DNA of 64,000 bases, taken from the NCBI GenBank assembly GCA_037176705.1, contig CM073885.1, positions 160,136,290-160,200,289 on the forward strand, written 5' to 3'. The DNA comes from Molossus alvarezi. Its lineage: Eukaryota; Chordata; Mammalia; Chiroptera; Molossidae. A program made the position numbers and the translations under genes. This document shows positions 9,761-20,606 of the stretch, piece after piece. The notes below the pieces were generated by a model. The model was given only the letters and a program-made list of their open reading frames with translations, had not been told where the DNA came from and ran no database searches. Numbering within the stretch: the first letter of the stretch is position 1; each line of letters begins with the position of its first letter.

Positions 9761-10767
9761 GAAAATGAAGACACAACAACACAAAATCTATGGGATGCAG
9801 CAAAAGCAGTTCTTAGAGGGAAGTTTATAGCACTACAGGTCTACCTCAAAAAACAAGAAAAATCTCTAATAGACTATCTAACCTCACAACTTAAAGAACT
9901 AGAGAGCAAACAAAAAGAAAACCCCAGAGCAAGTAGAAGGAAGGAAAAAGTAAAGCTCAGAGTAGAAATAAATCACATAGAGACCAAAAAAACAATTGAA
10001 AGGATCAATGAAACAAAGAGCTGGTTTTTCGAAAAGATAAACAAAATTGATGGTCTGTTATCTAGACTAACCAAGAAACAAAGAGAGAGAACCCAAATAC
10101 ACAAAATCAGAAATGAAAGAGGAGAGGTAATAACTGACACCACAGAAATAGAAAAGATCGTTAACAACTACTATGAACAATTATAAGGCAACAAATTCAA
10201 TAATCTCAGCGAAATTGACAAATTTCTAGAAAAAAATAGTCTCCCAAAACTGGACCAGGAAGAGATAGAAAACTAGAACAGACCAATAACAATTAAGGAA
10301 ATTGAAGATGTAATCAAGACTCTCCCAGCAAACAAAAGCCCAGGCCCGGATGGCTTCATGGAGCAATTTTGTCGAACATTCAAACAAGAACTAACAGCCA
10401 TTCTCCTCAATGTATTTCAAAAAATTCAAGAGGAAGGAAGACTTCCAAACTCATTTTATGAGGCCAGCATAATTCTAATTCCAAAACCATAAAAAGACAC
10501 TACAAAGAAAGAAAACTACAGGCCAATATCCCTGATGAAAATAGATGCCAAAATCCTGAACAAAATACTAGCAAATCGGATCAAGCAATACACCAAAAAA
10601 ATTATCCACCATGATCAAGTGGGATTCAATCCAGGGATGTAAGGCTGGTACAATATTCACAAATCAATAAACGTGATACTCCACATAAATAAAATGAAGA
10701 ATAAAAATGACGTGATCATATCAATAGATGCCGAAAGAGCCTTCGACAAAATCCAGCATCCATTTCT

Positions 10768-11021
10768 TTTTCTTTTCTTTTTTTTATCCTCACCCGAGGA
10801 CACTTTTCCATTTTTTGTACAGACAGAGTGGGTGGGAGAGAGAGTAAGAAAGAGAGAGGGAAACATCGACGTGAAAGGACACATTGAGTGGTTGCCACCC
10901 ACACGACCAACCAGGGCCGGGGACAAACTGCAACCGAGGTACATGCCCCTAGTGGGAACCGAACCCGGGACTCTCCAGACCGCAGGTGGACGCTCTAACC
11001 GCTGAGCCAAACTGGCCAGGG
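10768..11021 (-). repeat. VES-type SINE, full length
   Basis: Reverse-strand copy with tRNA-like head at the right end and tail at the left. Target duplication ccagcatccatttct at 10753-10767 and 11022-11036. Confidence 0.93.
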
Positions 11022-13281
11022 CCAGCATCCATTTCTGATACAAACGCTCAGCAATCTGGGAATACAGGGATCATATCTAGACATAATAAAGGCCATATAT
11101 GAAAGACCTACAGACAACATCATACTCAATGGGCAAAAACTAAAAGCATTTCCCTTAAGAACAGGAAGAAAGCAAGGATGCCCATTTTCGCACTCTTATT
11201 TAACATAGTACTGAAAATCTTAGCCACAGCAATCAGAAAGGATGGAAAAATAAAAGGGATACAAATTGGGAAGGTGAAGAAAAACTGTCATTATTTGCAG
11301 ATGACATGATTCTATATGTAGGAAACCCCAGAGACTCCATCAAAAGTTTACTAGAAGTAATAAATGAATTTGGCAAAGTATCAGGATACAAAATTAACGT
11401 CAAGAAATCGATGGCATTCCTATACACCAATGATGAACTCACAGAAAGAGAAATTAAGAAAACAATCACATTTACCATTGTGGCAAAAAATTTAAGATAC
11501 CTAGGAATAAACTTAACCAAAGAAATAAAGGACTTATTCGCAGAAAACTACAGGTCATTGAAAAAAGAAATAGAGGAAGATATAAAAAAGTGGAAGCACA
11601 TACCCTGTTCATGGATTGGGAGAATTAGCATTATTAAAATGTCCATATTACCCAAAGCAATCTATAGATTCAACACAATCCCCATCAAAATACCAACGGC
11701 ATACATCACAGAATTAGAACAAGTACCTCAAAAGTTCATATGGAACCAAAAAAGACCTTGAATAGCCACAGCAATCTTGAAAAGGAAGAAAAAAGTTGGA
11801 GGGATCACATTACCAGATTTCAGGTTACACTACAAAGCCACTGTAATCAAAACAGCCTGGTACTGGCAAAAGAACAGGCATATAGACCAGTGGAACAGAA
11901 CAGAGAACCCAGAAATGGACCCAAGGCAATATGCTCAATTAATATTTGACAAAGGTGGCAAGATCATACAGTGGAGTAAAGACAGCCTCTTTAATAAATG
12001 GTGCTGGAAAAATTGGACAACTACATTTAGAAAAATAAAACTGGACCATCAACTTCCACCCTACAGAAGAATAAACTCAAAATGGATAAAAGACTTAAAT
12101 GTGACTCATGAATCCATAAAAATTCTTGAAGAAAATGTAGGCATCAAAATTTCAGACCTCATACGCAGCAGAATTTTCACTGACACATCACCTAAGGCAA
12201 TAGAAACAAAGGAGAAAATGAACACATGGGACTACATCAAACTCAAAAGGTTCTGCACAGCAAAAGAAACAACCATAAAAATGGAAAGGCAACCCACTGT
12301 ATAGGAGAGTATCATTGCCAGTGATACATCAGATAGTGGGTTAATTTCCAAAATATATAGAGTACTCATACAACTCAACAAAAGGAAGACAACCCAATTA
12401 AAAAATGGGTACAGGAGCTGAATAGACACCTCTCCAAACAGGATATACAAATGGCCAAGAGACATATGAAGAAATGCTCAACATCACTCATCATCAGAGA
12501 GATGCAAATTAAAACAATGAGGTATCACCTCACACCTGTCAGAATGGCCGCCATCAACAAATCATCAAACAGCAAGTGTTGGCGAGGGTATGGAGAAAAG
12601 GGAACATTAGTACACTGCTGGGGGGAATGCAGACTGGTGCAGACACTATGGAAAACAATATGGCATTACCTCAAAAAATTAAAAATTGAACTTCCATTTG
12701 ACCCAGTGATCTCACTTCTACGAATATACCCTAAGAAGCCAGAAACACCAATCAGAAAGAATATATGTACCCTTATGTTCATAGCAGCACTATTTACAAT
12801 AGCTAAGATCTGGAAACAGTCCAAGTGTTCATCAATAGACGAATGGATAAAAAAGTGGTGGTACATATACACAATGGAGTACTATGCAGCTGTAAGAAAG
12901 AAAGATCTCTTATCCTTTGAGATGACATGGAGGGATCTGGAGAATATCATCCTAAGTGAAACAAGCCAAACAGAGAAAGACAAGTATCATATGATCTTAC
13001 TTATTTGTGGAATATAATCAACAAAACAAACTGATGAACAAAATAGAGCTAGAGATATAGAAGTAGGGTACAAACTGACCATCCTCAGAAGAAGGGATGG
13101 GGGAGAGATATATAAACCACAGAACTTATATGCATGTATGCATAACCAATGGACATAGACAACAATGCTGGGGATGGGGTGGGGCAGGAGCAGGATGGGA
13201 AAGGCAGGAAGGTGTCAATGAGGGAAAAGAAAGAAACATGTGTAACAAAAATAAATTAATAAAAAAATGTTAAAAAAAAGA

Positions 13282-13745
13282 GCTGTGGTATATTTACATA
13301 ATGGAACACTATGCAGCTGTAAGAAAGAAAGATCTCTTATTCTTTGAGAGTACATGTAGGGACCTAGAGAGTATTATGCGAAATATGCCTATCAGAGAAA
13401 GATAAATACTGAACGATCTCACTTATTTGTGGAATATAAGGAACAGAATGAACTGATGAACAAAGTAGACCCAGAGACATAGAAAGGAATAGGGTTCAGA
13501 CTGACAAATCTTGGAGGAGGAGGTGGGGTGGGGAGTGATGAGACAAACCAAAGAACTTATAGGTATGTGTGTATAACCAATGAACATAGATGACCCTGCT
13601 GGGAGCGGGGGATAGAACGGAGTGGGGTTGTGATCAGGAGGTGTGTGTCTAGGAGAGAAAAGGGAGGAACATCTATAACAAAAGTAAATTAATTAATAAA
13701 TAAAAAACAAACAATAAAACCCAAAAAGGCAAAAAACAAAAAAAG
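13282..13745 (+). mobile_element. LINE-1 3' end, second copy
   Basis: It repeats the last ORF2 codons and the 3'UTR of the neighbouring L1 (cactatgcagctgtaag near 13308; taaattaattaataaat tail near 13685), followed by an A-rich tail. It is a diverged copy and is probably the older L1 into which the full-length element inserted. Confidence 0.8.
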
Positions 13746-14273
13746 AATGATAAAAGAAATGGCCACCTAGAATTTTATATCCAGACTGTACAGCTTTCAG
13801 AAGTGAAGGCAAAATTACAGAAAATTTTAGTCTCCTGAGATAATTTGTTGCCAGCAGACCTGAACTACATAAATTTTTTCTTCAGGCTGAAGGAAAATGA
13901 TTCCAGATAGAAATTCAGACTATCCAGTTACAAAATACTAAAAATTATGAAAATGTGGGTAAATATAAAAGCTGTTTTACTCATTTAAACATTTAGAAAA
14001 GATAACTAACTAGTCAAAGCAAAAATTAAAAAAAATTAGCTGTAGAAGCAAAATGTATAACAACAATAACAAAATGACAGGAGGGAAGTGGAAGTGGAAA
14101 TCGAGGCAGTTTTAAGGTTCTTAAATGTTGCATAAACTAGAACAGTGTGTTAAAAGGATCATACCCCAGACCAAGGGGGATTTTTTCCTGGGGTGCAATG
14201 ATACTTCTACAGAAACAAATCAGTAAATTTCATACCTCACAGTAACCGAATTAAGATAAAAGTCATATGATCA
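13746..14273 (+). mobile_element. Ancient L1 (L1M-like) ORF1 end / inter-ORF
   Basis: Diverged A-rich sequence resembling the 3' end of ORF1 and the inter-ORF region of old mammalian L1. It continues after the HAL1 insertion as ORF2-like sequence from 16501. No usable frame remains. Confidence 0.6.
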
Positions 14274-16487
14274 GGGGACTTCCGGTCAAGATGGTGGCGT
14301 AGGTAAACGCGGTATCGCGTCCTCCCACAACCACATCAATGTTACAACTAAACTAAAGAACAACCATCATTCAAAACCGCCTGAAATCAAGCTGAATGGA
14401 AGTCGTACAACTACGGAACTAAGGGGAAAAAAAAAAAGCAGCTACATCCAGACCGGTAGGAGGGGCGGCGGCGCGAGGGGGGGCGGCGGAGCGTGCAGCG
14501 GCGAGACGGGCTGGTCCCACACCCAAGCGTGGTGGGTAAAAATCAGGAGGCTCCCGCGGCTGGGAAGGTCCTTCCTGAGGACTGAGGGGTCCCCATCCCA
14601 CACCAGGTGCCCCGTTCAGGGTTCCAGTGCCAGGAAGAGAAGTCCCCATAACTTCTGGCTGGAAAAACCAGCGGAAACTGAGGCTCAGGGAAGCTGAAGC
14701 GGCTGGAGCCCCAGGCAGCTCCCTAAAGGGCCCGCGCACGGACTTATCGGACTCTCTCCCTCTAAGCTCGGAGGGGAGGCAGCTCGAGGGGCGCCAGAGA
14801 CATACAGGGAAGAACTGAGCGGTTTGGCACTGGAGCGAGCGCTGGAGAGGGGCCTTCCTCGGGGACAAACGTGCTGTAAGAGGCCTTTGTTCCTTTGGTG
14901 AGCCCTTCCCGGGGGCGGCAGACAGTCGCCATATCTGGGACTCCAGCAACCTGGCTCACACTGGTAGCCCCGCCCTGCTGACTCCTTGAGGCCCCGCCCC
15001 GCCCCGCCCCACACAACTTTCAAGCTGTTGTCACTTGCTTAACCATAGGATTGGCCGGTCTTGGATCCTGCTTCAGGTTTTTCCTAAATTCTTTCAAACG
15101 AGCAGCACTGGGTCTCAGCGAGCCCCATACTGCTCATTAAGTAATACACAGAAACAAACACAGGGAGGCAGCCAAAATGAGGATACAAAGAAACAGGTCC
15201 CAAATGAAAGAACAGAACAAAACCCCAATAAAAGAACTAAGCGAAAGGGAGATAAGCAACCTAACAGATACTGAGTTCAAAATACTGCTTATAAGGATGC
15301 TCAATGAACTTAGTGAGAACCTCAGTGAACTTAGGGAGGGCATCAAGAGCATAAAAAAGGACCAGTTAGAAATCATGGATACACAGTTAGAATTAAAGGA
15401 GGCATTAACTGAAATAAAGAATAATTTACACAGGTTCAATAATAGAGTATGTAGATCCAAGGAGCAAACCGTCGATTTGGAATATAAGGAAGCAAAAAAT
15501 CCCCAATCAGAAGAGCAAAAAGAAAAAAGAATCCAAAAAAATGAGGATAGAGTAAGGAGCCTCTGGGATAACTTCAAGCGTGCCAACATTCGCATCTTGG
15601 GGGTGCCCGAAGGAGAAGAGAGAGAACAAGAAATCGAAAACCTGTTTGAAACAATAATGGCAGAAAACTTTCCTAACTTGGTGAAGGAAACAGACATACA
15701 AGTCCAGGAAGCACAGAGAGTCCCAAACAAGATGAACCCCAAGAGGCACACACCAAGACACATCATCATCAAAATGCAAAAGGTTCAAGACAAAGAGAGA
15801 ATATTAAAAGCAGCAAGAGAAAGGCAGATAGTTACCTACAAGGGAGTTCCCATTAGGCTGTCAGCTGATTTCTCAAAAGAAACTTTGCAGGCCAGAAGGG
15901 AGTGGCAAGAAATATTTAGAGTGATGAAAACCAAGAACCTACAACCAAAATTACTCTATCCTGCAAAGCTGTCATTTAGAATCGATGGACATACAAAAAC
16001 TTTCCCAGACAAGAAAAAGTTAAAGGAGTTCATCACCACCAAACCATTATTATATGAAATGATGAAGGGTCTTTTTGAAGAAAAAGATAAAATGTATGAA
16101 CAAACAAAATGGCAATGAATGCATATCTATCAACAATGGAATCTACAAACAAAATGAACAGGAAGAACAGAAACATTCTCATAGATACAGAGAACATTTT
16201 GGTGGTTGCCAGTTGGGAAGGGGATTGGGGGAATGGGTGAAAAAGGTGAAGGGATTAAGAAGCACAAATTCATCGCTAGACTGACAAACCTCAAAGGGAA
16301 AGGGGTTGGGAGGGTGGGAAGAAATAAACCAAAGAACTTATATGCATAACCAATGGACACAGACAATAATGTGGGAAAAGGTGGGAGGGGGGCGGGAGTG
16401 GGGAGGAGGGGGTCAATGGGGGAAAAATGTGGAACATCTGTAATACATTTTACATCCAACAATAAAGATTTGGAAAAAAAAAAAAAA
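14274..16487 (+). mobile_element. HAL1 (half-L1) element, full length
   Basis: A 2.2-kb element has a G/C-rich 5'UTR, a single L1-type ORF1, a short 3'UTR with aataaagat and an A-tail, and no ORF2. This is the layout of half-L1 elements, which must borrow ORF2p from L1. The 13-base duplication agtcatatgatca is perfect on both sides (14261-14273 and 16488-16500). It interrupts an ancient L1. The 5' end starts with acttccggtcaagatgg, shared by the other HAL1 copies here. Confidence 0.9.
15177..16118 (+). CDS. HAL1 ORF1p, intact 313-codon frame
   Basis: An uninterrupted frame runs from ATG 15177 to TGA 16116-16118. Order: a basic, Gln/Lys-rich N-terminus (1-25), a long coiled coil with heptad leucines (about 35-120), an RRM-like part beginning near the ILGVPEGEE stretch (about 140-230) and the C-terminal domain with QARREW near residue 240. 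The length is near that of other mammalian ORF1 proteins (about 300-340). The protein would bind the element's RNA. Other HAL1 copies in this window have frameshifts in the same region, so this one is unusually well kept. Whether it is expressed cannot be judged. Confidence 0.85.
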   Translation: MRIQRNRSQMKEQNKTPIKELSEREISNLTDTEFKILLIRMLNELSENLSELREGIKSIKKDQLEIMDTQLELKEALTEIKNNLHRFNNRVCRSKEQTVDLEYKEAKNPQSEEQKEKRIQKNEDRVRSLWDNFKRANIRILGVPEGEEREQEIENLFETIMAENFPNLVKETDIQVQEAQRVPNKMNPKRHTPRHIIIKMQKVQDKERILKAARERQIVTYKGVPIRLSADFSKETLQARREWQEIFRVMKTKNLQPKLLYPAKLSFRIDGHTKTFPDKKKLKEFITTKPLLYEMMKGLFEEKDKMYEQTKWQ

Positions 16488-16500
16488 AGTCATATGATCA

Positions 16501-16805
16501 TATCAATAGATTAATAAAAAGTATGTGACTTCCTTTCGTAATAAAGACTCTCAACAAATTAGGTATACTTAGAAGAAATGTACTTTAATATAGTAAAGAT
16601 CATATATGACAAGGCCACAGGTAAATCATACTCAGTGGTGAAAAGCTGAAAGTATTTTCTCTAAGATCAGGAACAAGAAAGGAATGCCCTCTCACACCAC
16701 TTCTATTCAACATAGTACTGGAGTCCTAGCCAGAGCAATAAGGCAGGATAAAGAAATAAAAGAAAGAAATAAAAAAAAAGTCTTTGTTTGCAGATGACAT
16801 GATTG
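16501..16805 (+). mobile_element. Ancient L1 ORF2 fragment
   Basis: Diverged reverse-transcriptase-region sequence (ttctattcaacatagtactgg near 16703; gcagatgacatgattg near 16790). It continues the old L1 at 13746-14273 and is cut by a SINE at 16806. Confidence 0.7.
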
Positions 16806-17058
16806 ATTTTTTTTTTTATCCTCACCCAAGGACATTTTTGCATTTATTTTCAAATAGAGAGGGAGGGAGAGAGGGAGGAACACAGAGAGAAAGAGAAACA
16901 TCAATGTGAGAGAGACACATTGACTGGTTGCCACCTGCACGACCCGAACTGGGGCCAGGAACGAACCCCAACCTAGGTACATGCCCTAAGCGGGAACCAA
17001 ACTCAGAACTCTCTGGTTCGCAGGCCAATGCTCTAACCGCTGAGGAAACTGGCCAGGG
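16806..17058 (-). repeat. VES-type SINE
   Basis: Full-length reverse copy, tail (atcctcacccaaggac) at left and tRNA-like head at right. It interrupts the old L1 ORF2, with an imperfect atatgatt/acatgatt duplication. Confidence 0.88.
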
Positions 17059-17191
17059 TGATATGATTTTATATAGAGAAAATCCTGAAAAGTCTCACCA
17101 AAGATAATTAACACTAATAAACAAATTTAGCAATGTTGTAGGATATAAAATTAGCATACAAAAATCAGACTAACAATGTCTATTCAAAAAA
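17059..17191 (+). mobile_element. Ancient L1 ORF2 fragment
   Basis: Continuation of the old L1 after the SINE, reading through gttgtaggatataaaattag, a common L1 ORF2 stretch. Confidence 0.65.
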
Positions 17192-17304
17192 GATATTAAA
17201 TTCTCTCTCTCTCTCTGTTCTTCTCTCTCCCTCCCACTCCACCTGAACAACAACAACAAAAAAAGGAAAAATGTCCTCGGGTGAGGATTAAAAAAATATA
17301 TATT
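17192..17304 (+). repeat. VES-type SINE, 3' half only
   Basis: Only the pyrimidine-rich body and the conserved tail (gtcctcgggtgaggat) are present; the tRNA-like head is missing. Confidence 0.82.
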
Positions 17305-17640
17305 AAGAAAATAATTCCATTTACGATAGCATCAAAAACAATAAAATGTTCAGGAATAAGTTTAATCAAGAATAATGTTATTTGAAGATAGACAGTGACA
17401 ACTGAAAGATGTATACTGTAAATTCTAGAACAACCACTAAAACAATGAAAAAGAAGCAGGGCTAGTAAGGCAATAGAGGAGGTACACAAAACATGCTTTT
17501 TAATATTACATTCATTCGAAAGAAGAGGACAAAACAGGGAAATGGAACAAATCACAGATGTGACAAACTGAAAACAATTGTAAGATGGTAGATTCAATTT
17601 TACCCTATCAATAATCACATTAAAAACAAGTACAAGGTTA
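17305..17640 (+). mobile_element. Ancient L1 ORF2 fragment
   Basis: The third piece of the same old L1 (ccatttacgatagcatcaaa near 17326), heavily diverged. The right edge is uncertain. Confidence 0.5.
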
Positions 17641-17835
17641 GTTAGAATGCCATTTTCTGAAACATCTTTCTAGCTCTACTCTGACAAAATAAAGATAACA
17701 TCATTCTAATGCAATCTTGAATGGCTATCATTATTTACCTCCCAGTATAAAAAATGGTTGTCATGCTTCATATTCCCATATGTGTATGTTGTCTGACCTT
17801 ATGACTTGCCTAGATGTTGGAGAAAGTTAACATAC

Positions 17836-17966
17836 CTTCCAGTGAGTCCTGCATGTCTTTGCCCCATTTGGCAAAATGAATGGAGCCACTTCCTGCCCAG
17901 GGAAAGCAAATCAACGTACACATTGCATTAGGCCTTCGGTATAAGCAATTCACAACATCTTCATTC
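17836..17966 (-). CDS. OLAH: OLAH coding exon 2 (thioesterase II N-terminus)
   Basis: OLAH (oleoyl-ACP hydrolase, thioesterase II) is a cytosolic alpha/beta-hydrolase that releases fatty acids from fatty acid synthase before chain completion. The exon runs 17966 to 17836 on the minus strand, with acceptor AG at 17967-17968 and donor GT at 17834-17835. The translation ([12 protein letters not shown], then [10 protein letters not shown] and HFAKWGKDM) matches the N-terminal thioesterase region, including the conserved PWAGSG-type loop. The first base completes an Arg codon begun in the previous exon, and one base is left over at the end, so the frame must continue into a further exon. The catalytic Ser, Asp and His are not in this window. 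Both splice sites are intact. Confidence 0.9.
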
Positions 17967-18552
17967 CTGGGGAAAAATAAAAATATATTTAACATTACAT
18001 ATATCAATTAATTAACCCAAACTGAATTAGATATGTTTTAATGGAACTCTGTTAGTTATAAGGAAAATATGTTCAACCATAAAGTGAGTGCCAAGTTTTC
18101 CAATAAGAAAGCCCCCCAAAATGGTTTTATTGTTTGTTTTTGACAATTTGAATAGGTAATGTTTAAAGAACGTAGGTGAAATAGCCAAGTATTTCTACAT
18201 AACATTTAGTAAGTACATTTAATATGTACATTTAAAGTGATAAAAATGTTAATTCAAAATTGCTGTTTTCACAATTTAGGGAATAGTTTTATCTAAACCG
18301 TTTATGGGCAGCGTTGGTCTCAGTGTCCCTACTTAACCATTTCCCATATTCTCAGCATCAGTATACAAGTAGACCACTAAGTGGCAGCAAGTGGGGAACA
18401 CATCTGGAAAGCTTTGGATTAGAGTCAGGGACAAGAACCTCTTCTCCACTGTGGTGTGTAGACTGAGCCTCACCTCCACCCCTCCTCACCCATACCAGTG
18501 CTTCCACCAAGTCATGGATCTACAAGTTCACTTTAAAATCACTACCAATTCA
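17967..18552 (-). other. OLAH intron, left part
   Basis: Intron between the two OLAH coding exons. I see mostly unique A/T-rich sequence and no second exon. The stretch 17641-17835 left of the exon is likewise intron with nothing recognised. Confidence 0.6.
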
Positions 18553-18783
18553 GCCCTGGCTGATTCAGCTCAGCAGACAGAGTGTTGGCCGGCAGATCAT
18601 TGGGTCACAGGATTTGATTCCCAGTCAGGGGCATGTGGCTGGGTTGCAGGTAGATCCCTGGCCCCAGAGGCAACCTATTGATGTGTCTCTCTCACATGGA
18701 TGTTTCTGTGTCTCCCTCCCTCCCTCCCTTCCACTCTATCTGAAAACCAATGGAAAAACATCTTTGGGTGAGAATTAACTAAA
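18553..18783 (+). repeat. VES-type SINE, older copy
   Basis: A diverged copy with tRNA-like head (ggctgattcagctcagcag), a (tccc)n stretch and the tail tttgggtgagaatta. It lies in the OLAH intron, opposite to the gene. Confidence 0.85.
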
Positions 18784-19020
18784 AGTAAAAAATAAGTAAA
18801 TAAATAAATTAATTAAAGAAATAAAATCACTATCAATGTAATACCACTTACAGAGTGAGTACTTAGTGACATTTATAATACCTTGCACTAAGAGCAATGG
18901 ACACCAAATAAGGCTTGTGTGTGAAGCCCCATTTCATCTAAAAGGCCACCTCACAAAGACAAAGTGTCAGAGCAACAGGGGTGGGGGAGAAACCAGGCTG
19001 CACGCAGCAGAGTGACATAC

Positions 19021-19052
19021 CTGCCAGTCTTCGCTTCATCTTTTCTGTCCAT
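19021..19052 (-). CDS. OLAH: OLAH first coding exon
   Basis: An ATG at 19052 (minus strand) opens a 32-base coding stretch of ten codons (MDRKDEAKTG) plus two bases, ending at a consensus donor (gtatgt) at 19020. The two leftover bases AG and the first G of the exon at 17966 make an Arg codon, so the phases fit exactly. The known OLAH N-terminus likewise has a short charged stretch before Arg-Asn-Glu. An AG acceptor preceded by a pyrimidine-rich tract lies three bases before the ATG (19056-19057), so the exon may be only 35 bases long; a longer 5'UTR is the alternative. Confidence 0.8.
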
Positions 19053-19055
19053 GTT

Positions 19056-19790
19056 CTGAGGAGATGGCACAGAATTCAGTGCCAAATTCAGTATCTCTTT
19101 GGCAGTAAAACCTCAGATTGGTCTTATATGCACAGAAGGGAGACTGGATTTCCTTTTACCTCTATGTACTGTATTTACCTCTCTGACCCCTATTTAAAAG
19201 GAGGAAGAAGGAGGTTAGAAGCAACGTAACTGATGTCTTCCGATTACAACAGAGCCTCAGGCTAATAAAGAAAACTGCAACATTTCTAAACTTGAACATG
19301 TGTAGGCAACTCAAATGGAAAACTCTCAGTACCTACCAGAAAACTGGGATAGGAAGGGGATGTTTGTTTTTAAAATATGAATGTTTTGGTTTGCTATTTC
19401 TGTTTTCTTTAAAATCATAAGGAAGAGACAGGAAGTCCAAGAAAAACTTTACCACTGCACCAGATTTCCAATTTTGTGAGCAACAAAAATTCAGAAAAGA
19501 GAAGAAAACTAAGTGGCAAAAGGTCTGCCATTTGTTAGGCTTTTACCTTTTTACACCCTAGGAGCTCCTTGAATCCCAAGAAATAATCATGTCAGTACTG
19601 AGTGTTATAGATGGCTTTTAGCCCCATAAAAATTAACCAAAATTCGACTTTCACTGGGAATTTGAAAAACAACATTCTCCAGAAAAAGGGAGGACAGAAA
19701 CAGAAAGGGCCCCAAGGCCAGAGGGTCATGCATGCTCTGTAAACTGATAGGGAGAAACTGAAGTTCCCTTTTACCCCACAAAACTTTAAC
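19056..19790. other. OLAH upstream flank, no feature seen
   Basis: Unique sequence upstream of the OLAH start (minus-strand sense). It may hold untranslated exons or promoter, but I could not recognise any splice-bounded exon, CpG island or repeat. Confidence 0.4.
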
Positions 19791-20066
19791 TGTTAAAAAT
19801 ATATGTATTGCACCAGGCTAACTGTTGCTATCCATCTCTGTTCCCTCCTGCTTATCGCTGTCTTTCTTTGCTTCTGTACAGGTAGCTTGCTTGCTCTGCT
19901 AAACTCTTGAATGGCCCCTTTCCTATATAAGCAAACCTCCCCCTGAGCTTGGGGTTGCAGTTCTTCTTGCTGTAGGATGGCTGCAGTCCCTGTGCAGGTA
20001 ATAAAGCTCACCTTTAATTCACCCAACTTTGTGTCCGAGTGAGGTTGACTCTCCTGGGTAACAACA
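19791..20066 (+). repeat. Short ERV 5' LTR
   Basis: An LTR-like block starts TGTTAAAA and ends GGTAACAACA. It has a TATA box (tatataa, 19924-19930) and AATAAA at 20000-20005, and is followed two bases later by a primer-binding site. It is about 276 bases, short for an LTR. A related block lies inverted at 23818-24107 and also ends ACAACA. Confidence 0.7.
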
Positions 20067-20068
20067 TT

Positions 20069-20086
20069 TGGAAGCCCCAGCGAGAT
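20069..20086 (+). promoter_or_regulatory. ERV primer-binding site, tRNA-Thr-like
   Basis: tggaagccccagcgagat begins two bases after the LTR. It differs at one position from the complement of the 3' end of mammalian tRNA-Thr(UGU) as I recall it; that identity is from memory and should be tested against a tRNA set. Confidence 0.55.
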
Positions 20087-20468
20087 CACCACGAGGTCCC
20101 CCTCCCTTTGGGGTAGATCTCCTTGGACTAGGGTAAGGGAGCCTCCACATCCTCCACCTCTACATTTGGCTTTCAATTAGGCTTGGAGCTTTCTGTTTTG
20201 TCCTGGGATGTAGGTAAGGGGAATCCCCTTTTGTTTGTTTGCGCCTGGAGGCATTTAGATTGGTAGTGATTGCAGGCGGGACACAGCACCAACTGGTCAG
20301 AACAGGATGCTGTTCTCTGGCCATTGTTTCGGTTCTGCTCCGCAGTACTGAGTTGGTTGGTTTGGTCTGTTCTGCAGAGTTGGTTTGGTCACCCGCGGGT
20401 GTAGTGTAATCTTTGTCTGTTTGTTTGTGTCTTTTGTTTTGTGTTTTCATTGCCTTCTGCCTTCCAGG

Positions 20469-20606
20469 ATGGGACAAGGAAGTTCTTCCCCTTGGACTCC
20501 CCTGGAATGTGTGCTTGCTAACTTTTCTGAATGCTTTAAGCACTCCTGTGACTATGAAAAGCCTGCCTATCCTGGTTTCCTGAGAGTACTCTATGAACTT
20601 GAATAG
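20469..20606 (+). pseudogene. gag: ERV gag (matrix N-terminus), truncated
   Basis: An ATG 383 bases after the PBS opens with MGQGSSS, a myristoylation-type start, followed by a PLxxxLxxF-like pattern typical of gammaretroviral matrix. The frame stops at TAG 20604-20606 after 45 codons. Related sequence may continue to about 20880 in broken frames. Confidence 0.7.

Larger units (their letters stand above)
8712..13017 (+). pseudogene. LINE-1 ORF2p, disrupted
   Basis: ORF2p is the endonuclease/reverse transcriptase that nicks the target and primes cDNA synthesis. The ATG at 8712 starts an endonuclease domain open to 9320, with the QETHL, IYAPN and GDFNT motifs, then a frameshift. The reverse transcriptase part contains the FADD box near 11300 (frame 11306-11761), and the C-terminal frame ends at TAA/TGA 13015-13017. 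Frame changes and stops are scattered along it, and two SINEs interrupt it. It cannot encode a working protein. Confidence 0.85.
6632..13275 (+). mobile_element. Full-length LINE-1, disrupted
   Basis: A complete L1 layout is present: 5'UTR (about 6632-7756), ORF1 (7757 to about 8625), ORF2 (8712-13017), 3'UTR (13018 to about 13258) and an A-rich tail. Both ORFs are inactivated and two SINEs have landed in ORF2 (9553-9760 and 10768-11021). No clear target duplication is seen, because the flanks are themselves L1 sequence (ORF2 at 6425-6631 and a second 3' end at 13282-13745). Confidence 0.88.

Noticed and set aside
14419..14949. 176-codon antisense frame as a host gene
   Set aside because: It lies in the HAL1 5'UTR, recurs in other HAL1 copies, and the other antisense frames are also open; kept only as a hypothesis in the findings.
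17810..18007. 65-codon minus-strand frame as a complete small gene
   Set aside because: Its core is the OLAH exon bounded by consensus splice sites; the ends are intron read-through.
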